From Chara braunii (lineage: Eukaryota; Streptophyta; Charophyceae; Charales; Characeae), in the NCBI GenBank assembly GCA_003427395.1, contig BFEA01000468.1, positions 64,091-114,836 of the forward strand: a stretch of DNA of 50,746 bases, read 5' to 3'. Below the pieces are notes generated by a model that worked only from the letters and a program-made list of their open reading frames with translations, was not told where the DNA came from and made no database searches. The position numbers and the translations under genes are program-made. Of the stretch, positions 30,626-41,746 are shown piece by piece (within the stretch, counting starts at the first letter, position 1; each line of letters begins with the position of its first letter).

Positions 30626-31153
30626 CAACAGAAAAAATTATCATAATTAAATAATCATTCCAGAGTAAAATTACATTAATAATTTTAAATTTTCATTCCA
30701 TCTTAAAAATTGTCATTCCAATTTTAAAATTTTCCGTCTTACTTGAAAACTTTCCTTCCAAGAATGGGGTATCCCTTCTTATTTGAACTGCATGNNNNNN
30801 NNNNNNNNNNNNNNNNNNNNNNNNNNNNNNNNNNNNNNNNNNNNNNNNNNNNNNNNNNNNNNNNNNNNNNNNNNNNNNNNNNNNNNNNNNNNNNNNNNNN
30901 NNNNNNNNNNNNNNNNNNNNNNNNNNNNNNNNNNNNNNNNNNNNNNNNNNNNNNNNNNNNNNNNNNNNNNNNNNNNNNNNNNNNNNNNNNNNNNNNNNNN
31001 NNNNNNNNNNNNNNNNNNNNNNNNGAACTTATCAAATTAAATTGAAAATTTTAGAATTTGACAAACATTGGAATGATAATTTATAAATATGAAGGATTTT
31101 GTTTTTATGGAATGTTTTTTCAACTTTCATTTCTCATGGGAATTTTTCTGTTG
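30626..31153. mobile_element. MITE-like element, copy 2, with N gap
   Basis: The CAACAGAAAAA start and TTTTTCTGTTG end match copy 1 (8067-8586), as does most visible sequence. The flanking dinucleotide is AA on both sides. It sits inside an H3 unit of U4, so it inserted after the array formed. Confidence 0.8.
30795..31024. other. Assembly gap (230 N)
   Basis: The gap lies wholly inside MITE copy 2. By alignment with copy 1 the missing part corresponds to about 8236-8457 (~222 bp), so the gap size is about right. Confidence 0.99.
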
Positions 31154-31640
31154 AAATTTATGCAAATCCAAGGAGTTAGTCAAGTTTTTGTTTTTACAAA
31201 GTTTTTTTTTTTTTTTAGTTCATTTATGACTTAGTATAAATATAAGAAACTTACTTTTCTAAAGGAGATGTTACCCAACGTTTTACTAAATCGAAGAGTA
31301 GAAAAAAATATAGTTTTGTGAAGTTAGAGTTGTTCTTTTACTTAGCTTTGTATAATTTTGGAAGACCGAAATTTCTACAAATCTAAAGAGATAGTTAAAC
31401 TTTGTCATGGCAGAATTCAAGTTTTATCTTGAGTTTATATCTGACTTCGTATAAATCTGGGAAGCCTACTTCTCTAAAAGCGATGCTACCCAATTTTTTA
31501 CTAAATCAGGGAGCCAGACAAAATTTGACTTCTGAAGTCAAAAGATCGCTTTCAGATTTTATACTCAGTCTTACATAAATTACGTCAAGACACTTTTCCT
31601 ACGGGAAGCGCTGCCAAAATTTTCTGAAATTTAGAAGAGT

Positions 31641-32825
31641 TATAATATTTTATAAGTTTAAAAAGTTGACAGTTTGTCCTTGCTTATAATAAATACTGTT
31701 GAAATTCTTGACAATTTCATAGATGAGGTAAAAAATTATGATTATTTCATAGTCACTCAAGCATAGTTTGGGCATTGGTCTATTTGTATTGCATATTATT
31801 TTCATTCAAATTATCTCGTGGATTGACTAGCTTCAAGTTGATCCTATGAGGATTATCTTCTCTTATCTTTTGACAACATGTCGTTTTCTGGCTCAACTAT
31901 GATACATTCTCACTACTGAACCTAAGGTCTAAGCTTCTTTGGGTTGATTTGTTTTTGGGGGGGGTTACTTGGACTTTATTAAATGACCATTTAAAAATGA
32001 CTGAGTGATTTCTTTTGGAAGGTTGGAAAAAGTTTGGAGCTTATGTGAATAACACAAGGGGTGTGAATGAAAAGAGTGATTGAAGTTCAACCCATGTAGT
32101 ATGTGATCAGTTGATGTTGAATCGTTGGTGTAATTGCCGGTATGCCTTGTGATTTGAAGTCAAGATTTGGCTTTGTTTGCTATCATATGTATATATTGGA
32201 AGGAAATCACACCGTCGTGGCGCTCGGAGGCTGAAATAGGTCGTTGGCTTTGTGCCAACAGATACAAAAAAAAAAAGGGAGAGTGACCCGCCAGCTGGCA
32301 GGCAGAGAAGAACATACAGAGGCGAGAAGACCCCTGCAAATGGAGCATCTAAACGGGAACAATTTTTTAGGTAAGGTTTTTTTTTTTCGATTTTTTTTTT
32401 TTTAAGATTCTTTCATTTAATTCTTTTAGATTCTTTGATTTATTTTGTGGAAGTTGCCTAGTTGCCCGTTCGTTGTGTTCTCATTGATAGAATGAGCAAA
32501 GTGGAATGAATCTTCGACCATAACAGAGGAAAATACAGTGGTTGTGCCACTACACTGGCTGTCGTCGTTGAAAAAGGTTGCGGGAAAGGGCAATTGTGTC
32601 AGATTGTTTCGTCGGATTTTCACTGCCTCATCGGGGGGATGAGACCCCGACACTCTGGCATGTGTGTATGTGTATGTGTGTGTGTGTGATAGAGAGAGAG
32701 TGAGGGAGGGAGGGGGGAAGTCGCTTACCTGGCAACTGGCCTCACACTACTTCCGATGAAGTTTGAACCCTATCCTGCATTTCAAAAGAGTGGAAGGTGC
32801 ATCAACACATAGCAACAGAGGTAAG

Positions 32826-32876
<51 letters not shown>

Positions 32877-32877
32877 N
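31641..32877. other. U4 distal part and unplaced sequence; no gene seen
   Basis: Up to ~32240 it follows U2 loosely, including a decayed palindrome near 31860. Beyond that are poly-T/A runs, a GT-GA microsatellite (~32660-32720) and a long poly-T ending at the single N at 32877. Confidence 0.5.
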
Positions 32878-33011
32878 TGCACTCTATACATCGGTATGAA
32901 GTTTGCTTAAAATGACCTTATGGTTTTCTTATAAATTGAGGTGAAAAATGGGGGGCCGGTTAACCTCTTCTCTAACTCACATGTACACATCTAGATGTGT
33001 ATAAGAGACAG
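32878..33011 (+). other. Assembly artefact: mate-pair junction read with adapter
   Basis: 32878-32980 is identical to 47661-47763. It is followed by TACACATCT (32984-32992) and AGATGTGTATAAGAGACAG (32993-33011), the Tn5 mosaic end used in Nextera kits. Together they form 28 nt of the 38-nt mate-pair junction. The order 47763-adapter-33012 is what a circularised fragment from ~33,012 to ~47,763 would give. This stretch should be masked. Confidence 0.95.
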
Positions 33012-34140
33012 CTCCACCTTATGGCCGTTGAGGAAACAGCCAGCAGGGAAAACGGGGAAAGGTGAGAATGAGCTAACAAAAAAAAAAAAAAAAAAAAAAG
33101 GAAAACAAAACGAGATTGTTGACTCACGGATGGAAAGAAAAGTCTTTCCACATTTTGTGGGAGCATGAAGGCACCCACTTCGTTTTTGGAACGAATGACT
33201 TTGGTCACGAGATCTTGAATCTCACGGCCCACAGTGTGTGCAGAAGAAAAAGAGACTTGGAGAGACAATCGAGAGAGTTGGGAAGGGAGGTCCTACTCCT
33301 CGCAACCTGACAACAACCCTCCGCGTTTTAAGGGAATGGCAAAAACAAATAAAATGAAAATGTTGTTGGTTTCAATAGCATGCACCTGGTCAGGGTCAGG
33401 GTCAGGCGGGTGCAGTTAGATGTAGGTTTATTCTCGTAATTAGACCGTCTCACTAGAGGCTACCTCTGGCAGAAACAGCTAGTGGCAACTGCCAAACTCC
33501 CGTTTTTAGAGGAAGTCTAAAAACTGAGAGATCATAGAAGAAAAGGGTAAATACAGTTTTTTCCCCAATATATCTGCCTTGGAAAATGGGTCTAGATACA
33601 TCAAATTGAAAGAGGTTGTATCTCTCGAACCCCTTATTAGAAAAATAAAACTAAAGTAGTTTTGGAAATATCAGGACCTCAGCTATCTCGTAAAATTTTG
33701 AAAAAGTTGAGGAAAGGAAAAGAAAAAGAACAATTGAGCAGTTAAAGAAACTGCCCCCCACTAAGGTTGTGGTTGTCGTGCGGTCATAGTTAGTCTTTGA
33801 TCTTGGTCAGATTAAGGGCTCACTGTGAACCCGCGATTTTGCCTAGGGGCTAGAGTGACGTGCAGCCCTCCCCAGCAACTATAAAATAGGCAGTTGTCCC
33901 CAGGTGCCACATAGAAAGCACTCGTGCTGCTAGTGTGTGGCAAACACACTTGAGTGTTGCTAGGTTGCCGAAGAAGCTGCTAAAGGCAACGTGGGAGGAG
34001 GCTAGAGGTCTGCAGTGGAGCGTGAGAGGAGGAATAGGACAACCATAGCCAAGGCAGGAAGCACTCTGCTCCCCTCCCTTCTGGCTGGTGCTGGTCCAGC
34101 AGGACGGGACCAGGGACGCTGCAGGACTACGGCAACACGA
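33012..34140. other. No gene seen; small structured patch
   Basis: Poly-A at 33078-33099, a (GGTCAG)3-like run at ~33387-33407, and a patch at 33440-33530 with GTTTTTAGA (33502-33510) and TCTAAAAAC (33516-33524) as a perfect hairpin. No recognisable gene. Confidence 0.45.
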
Positions 34141-34500
34141 CACTTATAAAATAAGTTTTATTAATTTTGGCAAGTCATTTTCGCACTTTTGTGCGGAAGT
34201 GTTGCCGAAAATTTTGTCACAGCGATGGACGTCAGGGTCACGCTTGCGGAGGTACCGTTGTATTGGACTACGGCAGGTACCGGTGGACGGACATCTGGCA
34301 GACAATTTTTCCACTTTTGTAAGGAAGTGCTGCCAAAATTTTTCAGCGGCGGTGCAGGGACTTCCGGACGTTATTTGTGTTGGTACCAGCGGACAAAACC
34401 TCAAGAGGTTGTTTTCCTACTTCTAAGGGGAAATGTTGCCAAAATGTTTTGGCATCAACGAGAATCATTTTTGCAGTGTTACGCTGCCAAATTGAGGTTC
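34141..34500 (+). repeat. Detached H3-like array (3-4 units), GC-richer
   Basis: AATTTTGGCAA (34163-34173) pairs with TTGCCGAAAATT (34202-34213), enclosing TTCGCAC-TTTT-GTGCGGA (34180-34197). Further units at ~34300-34350 (TGGCAG...CTGCCA) and ~34400-34445 (TTTTCC...GGGGAAA) keep the pattern with different sequence. Linkers do not resemble U1-U4 H3 linkers, so this is from a more distant unit. Confidence 0.65.
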
Positions 34501-36299
34501 GTTAGAAAGGCACTAAGTGAAGGGAGAGTGCTGGGTATTTTTGGTGCGACAAGGGGTTCGCCGTCAACGTCAGTAAAAGGGGAAAATTGCAATGTGACTA
34601 TTGCAGCGGTATAGCAGGCAACACTTGAGGTATCAGTGATGGTCTGTCGGTTGGATTAGGCTTGTCAAGGTGAAACGGCACATCGTTTTGTTTTTTTTTG
34701 TGGGTGCCAACGGTAGCGAGGGCATTGACATTGGTCTAGCGAGATCTCTTAGGACCGGTGAGGCATGTAGGACAGGCGTTGCCGGCAGAATCGGCACTCG
34801 CAAGCTTTATTTTTATTTTTTTCAGGCTTGGTAGAAGTGGTTTTGGTGAGCGTCATCAGGTGCTGGAAGGAATAGTGCGGGACCATCTTGGACTACCTGG
34901 GACCAATTGGGACTGATGTGGGACCCGTGGATTTTTTTGGAGCGTGTGCGGCTGGCCGTTTTCACACTTGGGGCCACCGAGTGTGTGACGTGCGAGTGGA
35001 GGGTGAATCGAGGTCATTGGTCAGCCCGAGACTTACCTCATGACTACGGTTTTTTTCAGCGACGAGTATATTTTACTTGAGTTTCTTGAGTGAGTCAGAG
35101 CGCGTTCGACACCACTTCACTCAAGGTCAGTTGATTGATTCAGATTCCTTTTCACACTTGTGTGAACCCACACTTTGCTTGACCCTGTTTGTTTTGAGCT
35201 TTCATAAGAAAAGGTTGAGTAAAGCGTGTATGGTCATGCATGTAAAAAGTGGGATCTAACGGGAGTATGAGTTGCTGAATTTTTTGGACATGTGGTTGTT
35301 TTTATGTGTGCAGATTGGTAAAAGGATTCTTGCAAAGGAGATTGATTAAACCTATTTCAGAAAAGGAAAAATTATTGTCTTCCTTTTACTTATCACATGC
35401 CTCCATGCGAAAAATGATTTGTTGTGTTGAGAAACGTTAATTATGTGATAACCAATTATGTGATAACCGTAAACGAATTCGATTGAAAGAAAGCAGATAT
35501 GGTAAAATGGACTTGGTATTTTTCCTTAGGATTTACAATTTCTATCCCGAATGACTTTATCTACCTATATCTATCCAAATGATTCTCATTTTCTATCACC
35601 TCTAACTTTTTTTCGTCTGAGTTACCCTGAGTGTAAGAAGAAATGAGACAACTGAAAAAACAATCGCAGTGAACACGTTCTCTCTTTCAAGGAAGCATTT
35701 GGGACGAGGGTTCGTTGCTTTAGGAGTCGGCTCTGTTATCGACCGAGAGTGGACTATTTACGGGGGGTAGTTTGCGGATTCAGTGGAGACGGCTCGACTT
35801 CTGAGATCCGAGTTTCGTGCTCACCCGAAGAGAAGTATCCCATACCACTTCCTAGAGGGAGAGATATGCAACACTTCAAGTTATACACTTTATCAAGAGT
35901 CATTTGTGTCATCCAAGAAAGCTAAGAGTTATGAAGATGGATATGCGTGTCCAATCTTAGGTCGGTCGTAGGTGAAATGAATGGCTTTCGCAGTGTGTCT
36001 CATCAAGTTAACACTGAGGCAGACCGACTACTTTGTCGGCAACATCGAGGTTATTGTTGGAAGCCAACTCCTCGTTGGCAGGTGTATGATTTTTTTTATG
36101 GATTTCGACCCGAGGTGGTTGGGTTCTATTTTGATATTGTGTTATTGAATGTACCATATGATGATTCAAATTCTTTCGTTATCATCTCATATTGGATATA
36201 TGTTCTTATCGATTACGGTTGATCTTTTTTTATGCAACTATGTGTGGTTGTTATAACTTTCTTATGACGGGTGTCTAAAGGGACTAGGATTAATTATGG
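34501..36299. other. No gene seen
   Basis: Mixed sequence with short plus-strand frames (60-91 codons). ATTATGTGATAACC is duplicated at ~35450-35470. I recognise no gene, tRNA or element. Confidence 0.4.
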
Positions 36300-36750
36300 G
36301 TTTCACGCTTGGTTGATACCGTCCTAGTCGACCGGTGTACGCTTCGTTCTTAGGAGATCAACGCACTAATGAATGAACGATGTTCGGGTTCAATAGGCGT
36401 TCTAACCACAAGTATCTATACTACAACGAACGAGCAAACGACCTCGACTGACCCACCTCTACAATTGCATTTAAAAGCTTGCACACGTGGGTCAATAGCT
36501 CGGTAGGGATACGCCCCTAAGGGTGGTGACAACCCCTTAGGGAAGCAAGTTGTGCCCCACGGGAACCTATCCTATCGTAGGGGACTGCGGGATGTACAAT
36601 TGGCGCACCCGGCTAGAGCGACGAGGGGGCGACGTGACCACACCCGTCTCTGTGGTTCGTGGGATTATGTATGCGTTGTCTCCAAGTTGTCTCTGTCTTA
36701 GGTTTTGTTTTAACTCATGCGTGACATGGTCGAGAGGCCTCTCGCCTCTT
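36300..36750 (+). repeat. R1 module, copy E (3' half)
   Basis: GACCCAC 36450-36456 pairs perfectly with GTGGGTC 36487-36493. Then come AATAGCTCGGTAGGGATACG, a GGGTGGTGACAACCC hairpin, CAAGTTGTGCC, CCTATCGTAGGGG and, at ~36718, GCGTGACATGGTCGAGAG. It is well diverged from copies C and D. Confidence 0.75.
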
Positions 36751-36825
36751 CGTGAGAAAAGGCGACAGAGGCATTTGGTCGCCACTAAGGGTCGAAACTC
36801 ACCTATCAGTCTTCTCTGTAGTGTG

Positions 36826-37570
36826 CAGAAGAGGGTAGGGCTTGCAGTCATATTAGTGATTGTCTAGCGTAAAGAGATTAACGCCTCAGGACGCACGTCA
36901 ACCGACACTTGAGTGTCGAAAATGACCCTCAAAAGCCTTGAGAATCGTGTGGTCATGGGTACAATATAGTATGTCATGATTGCGACCGCTTGCGTATTCA
37001 TCATGCATGGCTGGTTGATATGACAAAGTCTAGGTCACCACAATTTTTGTTTAGAGTTTTGCATGCGACCGCCTCATATATTGTCCTCGAAAGGTTATGC
37101 GTAGAAAATGAACAAAGGACTAAGGACGATTCATGTATGAAACTTGATTTTTTTTTGAAAAGTATCGTGTGGCTAAATTGGTCGTCCGAGTCGACTGGCG
37201 CAGGATCATGTTTGGGAGATTAGCGCCTCTGATGACGATTCTCACACTGGTCCGATTCAGGCGTTAACCACACGTACCCCCCATGCTACAGAGAATGAGA
37301 AACGTCCTCGGTTGGACCACGCTTGCGATTGCATACGAAAAGCTTTCGTACGTGGTCTGGTAGCTCGGCGGGGATACGCCCACCTAAGGATGGTAACAAC
37401 TCCTACTGCGGGTGGAGGTAAGTTGTACCTCGCGTGGCCTTATCCTGTTGTAAGGGTTCGCGAGAGGTATGGTTGGCACACTCGGATGGAACGGCAACAC
37501 TCTGTGGCGAAATCGTGCAAAAATCATGTGTGACGCAGTCGGGAGGGTCCCCTTCGCGAGACCGAAGCGC
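36826..37570 (+). repeat. R1 module, copy F
   Basis: It has the exact palindrome CGACACTTGAGTGTCG (36903-36918). Its main hairpin is GACCAC 37315-37320 with GTGGTC 37352-37357, enclosing TACGAAA-AGC-TTTCGTA (37334-37350). Then come GGTAGCTCGGCGGGGATACG and GTGGAGGTAAGTTGTACCTC. Copies E and F in tandem suggest a unit deleted down to its tail. Confidence 0.78.
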
Positions 37571-37687
37571 TCAACAATGAGGCACTTCAAATAATTCATT
37601 GAAAATCATAATTTTTTATTTTTCTTTAATAAAACATTCGTTTGTCGGATCAACCTTTAACTTCCTTGATACCCATACCTAAAGTCA

Positions 37688-37853
37688 AACATACGCAAAA
37701 AACATTTTTTAAAGTTTCAACCTAATTTTTTTCTTAAATGGTTTGGCTATGAGGAGAATGAACAAATTAAAACATACGCAAAAAACATTTTTTAAAGTTT
37801 CAACCTAATTTTTTTCTTAAATGGTTTGGCTATGAGGAGAATGAGCAAATTAA
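37688..37853. repeat. 83-bp tandem duplication
   Basis: Two units (37688-37770 and 37771-37853) starting AACATACGCAAAAAAC, nearly identical; one visible change is GAACAAATT against GAGCAAATT. Confidence 0.95.
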
Positions 37854-38094
37854 TAAGTTACGAAAATATAAAAGTGAGAGTGGTTTAGCGATATGTGTAA
37901 CACAGTAAGGTTGAATAAAAGGTTGACTCCATCAATGTATAAAATAAATCTGATTGTGTTTGGAAACGAATTTAAAAGCATCAAATGATTGGTAAAAAAA
38001 ATATTTAATACACTTGGTTAACATCGGTTGTTATTTTTTATTAATTTTGCATTGAAACTGACATATTGCCTTTATATATATATATATATATATA

Positions 38095-38830
38095 CAGGGT
38101 TACGTGACCGAACGTTCGGGGCCCCGTTCTGGGGCCGAACCTGGCCCCGCCAAAACAAATTTTGGGGCCTAAAAATAAGGTTTTTTTTCTGATTTTGTTT
38201 TTGTGAGTTCTTTATATATAACCTACACGCCAATAAATTTTAAGGTCATTCGGCTAAGCCAAAAAAACATTAAAAATCGTCAAAGATGGGGGTGTCAAAA
38301 CGTGCTCGCCCACTCACTATTTTGTTTTTTTTTCACTTTAAACTTTTTGTTTTCACTTTATTTCGGGGCCTAAAATATTTTATTATTTTTTGAAAAAAAA
38401 CTAAATGAGTTATTGATTATGTAAACTATATATCCGTAAATTTTCAGGGCATTTGTCAATGCCAAAAAATAATTAAAAATCGGCAAAGATTGCGGTGTCG
38501 AAAAGGCGGTGGCACAATCACACATTTTAATTCTTTTTTTTATTTTTTCTTATTTTTATAAATTTTATCATATAGTGTTTATTTTCTATATTTGATTTGT
38601 AATTCAAAATTGGTAAAGAATTTGGATGTAGTGCCCAGACAAATGTTGTTTAGTTTATTTTTTTCATAACATAGTATTTTTTTCGGAAATTTTTGAAAAC
38701 GTTTTTTTTTTTTTTTTTTTTTTTTTTTTTCCACGTTCAACCCGAACGGCCGAACGCCTTCCGAAGGGGTCCCGTACGTTCGGGCGTTCGGGTTCGGGCA
38801 TTTGGCCCGTCCCGAACACTAGTAACCCTG
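38095..38830. mobile_element. Non-autonomous hAT-like element (736 bp)
   Basis: It starts CAGGGTTACGTG and ends CACTAGTAACCCTG, inverted at the tips. It is flanked by TATATATA on both sides (38087-38094 and 38831-38838). An 8-bp duplication and CAGGG tips are typical of hAT, but the target is an AT microsatellite, so the duplication could be fortuitous. Both subterminal regions are rich in CCGAACG/CGTTCGG. No transposase frame. Confidence 0.7.
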
Positions 38831-39300
38831 TATATATATACGTATATCTATATGTGTGTGTGTGTTTTATGGTACGTAGTGTATTCAGTTTTGTCATATT
38901 TGGATCAATAATAAAAAAAGTTGACATTTCGTTGAAATCGTTAAATGTCACATGTCTGATTTAGACGCATGACAATTTTTGAATAAGACTCTAATTTGAT
39001 AGTGATACTTACCACCGGGTGTCATAAAATCTTTATGCGTGATACATGATTTATGAGTACAATATGAGTGTTAACACAAATTTGTCATTATGATTCATAG
39101 TTTGATAGATATGTTCACGATACGAAGCTATGATTATTGTCTGTGGTCGATCAGAGCCTCTGTATCTGCTATACAACTCTCACAAATCTTTCACACTTAG
39201 CACATAGATTGAATAGTGTAAAAGTGCACAGACAATCGCTCAACGTCGGGAAGTCGGACCATCACAATATTTTTCATCGCTCGAGTGTATGCAACCTCAA

Positions 39301-39418
39301 AACTTACTAAGGGTTGCATGGTAAATTAGTCCCCTGTATGTTTGGATTCACACATCTCACAACTTATGGGTATCCATGCTAAATCAGTCTCGTGTATATT
39401 TGGATTTATATATCTCAC
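39301..39418. repeat. ~60-bp tandem duplication
   Basis: Two diverged units each starting AACTTA and ending ATCTCAC, sharing GTATRTTTGGATT. Confidence 0.75.
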
Positions 39419-39519
39419 AACTTACTTCCTTACACAAAATGAGTTGTCGGACTGAGAGGGAAAAGGTAGTAGACACATATTTACAAGTGTAAATAAAATA
39501 TAGAGAAGAGGTTTTGAAT

Positions 39520-39850
39520 CCTCCAGTATCATTATAGTCGATCAGTGTAGAATCGTGCTAGGTAGATCAGTGTCCTAAGTGATGGTTCGTGCATGTGTCC
39601 AATGTTTTGATTCACCTGTGCAAACCGCCTATACTACAACGTACGAGAAATGCCCTCAGTTCATTCACTTTTTGGCGTGACATATAAAATTCCTCACATG
39701 TGGTTCGATAGCTCGACCAAGATATGTCTACCTAAGGATAGTGACAGTTCTCTCGGATGGAGGTAAGATGTACCACCTCGTGGGACTCTATCTTGTCAAA
39801 CAACTTGTGAAAGGTATATAGTTAGTGTATCTTACCGAAGCAGCAACGGT
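39520..39850 (+). repeat. R1 module, copy G (decayed)
   Basis: CTACAACGTACGAGAAATGCC, GATAGCTCGACCAAGATATG, GATAGTGACAGTTCTC, GGAGGTAAGATGTACC and ATCTTGTCAAACAACTTGTG follow the R1 order with heavy decay. Confidence 0.65.
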
Positions 39851-41286
39851 CCTTCGTTATTCCTTGTTCAAGATGTGAACTCCTACTTTATGAGGTGGTC
39901 AGAAATCTCTATCACAACAGACAAAACGAATATGATGATCTAACGAAGTTTTCTCACGACCATGAGGACATAGCGCACAAATACTGACAAGACTACAAAC
40001 GCCTAGCAAGATAACATTCGTATCAAATAAGGACAACTAACCAACTGAAGCTCTACGATAAAAATACAACGATAGTGAACCTGATAAACAAACTATATGA
40101 ACGAGTCGGTTGTGAATAAAACCTAAGATCACCACGAATAAATATTATAATGATACAAAATAAAGTAGCGTCAAACCCATGAATAAAAATAATAAGAAGT
40201 ACGACACATAAATATAATTGAAGCACAACTACGAGAAAAACGAACATCAATCAATCTGAGATCACCACCAATAAATATTATAATGATACAAAATAAAGTA
40301 GCGTCAAACCCATGAATACAAACAATAATACGTATAAATTATGAATGTAATTGAAACACAATTACGAGAAAAACAAACATCAATCAATCATATGCATAAG
40401 TTCATAAACAACATAAATGTTAGGTTTGAAAGAAAATTCGTTCACCAAATTGATCGTAATGACGATCTCATCTACTGATTAAGACGATGACAACTATCTA
40501 GGATTTGTGTTTAAGAGGAGATGTTACTATTGTCTTTAAGATCATTATTTGAGGTAATAGTGATGAAAATCACAATGAACTGTAGTGGTGAAAACCTTTA
40601 TCAGTACAATTTCATGTAATCATCACATAAGAGATAACCATACCTTCACAAAATCATCTCTCACAGTACATAATCGAACACAACGATCACATACGGGATA
40701 ATCGTACGTTCATAAAATCATCTCTCACAATACATAAGCGAACACAACAATAATTTTGATTATTCAATTGTTATACCTTTGACCAACCAAAATGATGATT
40801 ATAGCTCAATACACTATTGGTTATGACTTATCAAGACAACGGAGACAAAAACTTCAAGGTACCTCAACCAATACAATTATAGGTGAACGAGGCAAAAAGT
40901 AATTTATCAAATGATACGAAATGACGGATGGATGAAGGAGACCTCAAATATTAAAGACGATGACTACACCGACCGATAATGACAATGTTGGTGAGTATAA
41001 GTTCAAAAACTCATGTGGATGCGGACGAAGTTATGTGCCCAAGATAGCAAGTGAAAAGTTGAATTGTGGAGGTAATGTATATATATGAAATGGGAAAGAA
41101 CACAAAGTTGATAATTGAAAACAACGATGACAATTAACGAACATCGATGTCAAATTACCATAACAAGGATAACCATCAAAGCAACAACGTTCAACTACAC
41201 CCTTCGTCTTTTCATATTTTATATCCTGCTCTAGCATGTCCTGTAACCTTACCTCCTTTCTCTTTTTTTTTGTATTTTTTTTTTTA
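39851..41286. other. AT-rich, two tandem duplications; no gene seen
   Basis: A 133-bp unit beginning GATCACCAC repeats at 40127 and 40260 (each containing AATGATACAAAATAAAGTAG). A ~65-bp unit repeats at ~40620 and ~40685 (sharing AAATCATCTCTCACA). No gene is visible. Confidence 0.65.
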
Positions 41287-41288
41287 AG

Positions 41289-41388
41289 TATGTCAGTATT
41301 GTTTACTCTACATAATAATAACATTTACCTTTGAATCGTATGTTAGTATTGTTTGCTCTACATAATAACAACATTTTCCTTTGAACCG
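41289..41388. repeat. 50-bp tandem duplication
   Basis: Units at 41289 and 41339, each starting TATGTYAGTATTGTTT; they immediately precede the TIR element at ~41392. Confidence 0.9.
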
Positions 41389-41391
41389 TCA

Positions 41392-41746
41392 CCCCCCTTG
41401 ACGTCAAAAACCTCGGGGTACCGGTAGTGTCGTTGCACGACGGGTACCGGTAGTATTAGAGTTAAAAATCGAGCGGCAATGAAAAATGAAATTTGCAGCA
41501 AAAACCGAAAATGCATCAAATCGGCGGGACAAATATTTCACGTTCAAAATGATTTATATTTTTTTAATAATATTTTCCTTGAAAGATCACGACCTGATCT
41601 ACAAGCCCTCCGATTTTTGGACATTTTGATGAATTTTTTTGAACACAAAAAATCGACAAAGTTGTTGGTGACGAACGGTCGCCGCCCTTCCGTCCAACCC
41701 AACCCTAACTCACAGGGCCGAGGGTTTTCGACTGTCGCGGGGACAG
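41392..41746. mobile_element. TIR element family T2, copy a (~355 bp)
   Basis: The left end CCCCCCTTGACGTCAAAAAC then CTCGG is inverted at the right end (CCGAGGGTTTTCGACTGTCG then CGGGGACAG). The interior aligns with copy b at 47018-47377, including GACGGGTACCGGTAGTAT and GACAAACGGTCGCCGCCC-like strings. A 118-codon frame matches one in copy b only because the elements are related; frames are not kept. Non-autonomous. Confidence 0.75.

Larger units (their letters stand above)
30585..31640 (+). repeat. H3 array of U4, split by a MITE-like insertion
   Basis: The first unit is cut: GGGAAGTGTTGCT lies at ~30610-30622 and its continuation AAATTTATGCAAATCC only at 31154. Later units are at ~31360, ~31460 and ~31590. 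The 31591-31617 unit has TTCC-TACG-GGAA (31596-31607), a UACG tetraloop closed by C-G. Confidence 0.72.
27600..32250 (+). other. Unit U4: non-coding structured unit, plus strand, interrupted
   Basis: CATTCTC motifs (27648-27671, 27791-27811), an upstream segment shared with U3 (28635-28800), conserved block (28920-29209), GT-AG pair (29210-29328), H1 array (29454-30325), H3 array (30585-31640, split by a MITE) and a degenerate palindrome region (~31850-31930) are collinear with U2 and U3. The last alignable piece is near 32210 (CACACCGTCGTGGCG against CCCACCGTGACTGTG in U2). Its tail module is not attached; R1 pieces reappear only at 36.3-37.6 kb. Confidence 0.58.

Noticed and set aside
33387-33407. 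Telomere-like GGTCAG repeat
   Set aside because: Only about three hexamers inside unrelated sequence; too short to be telomeric.
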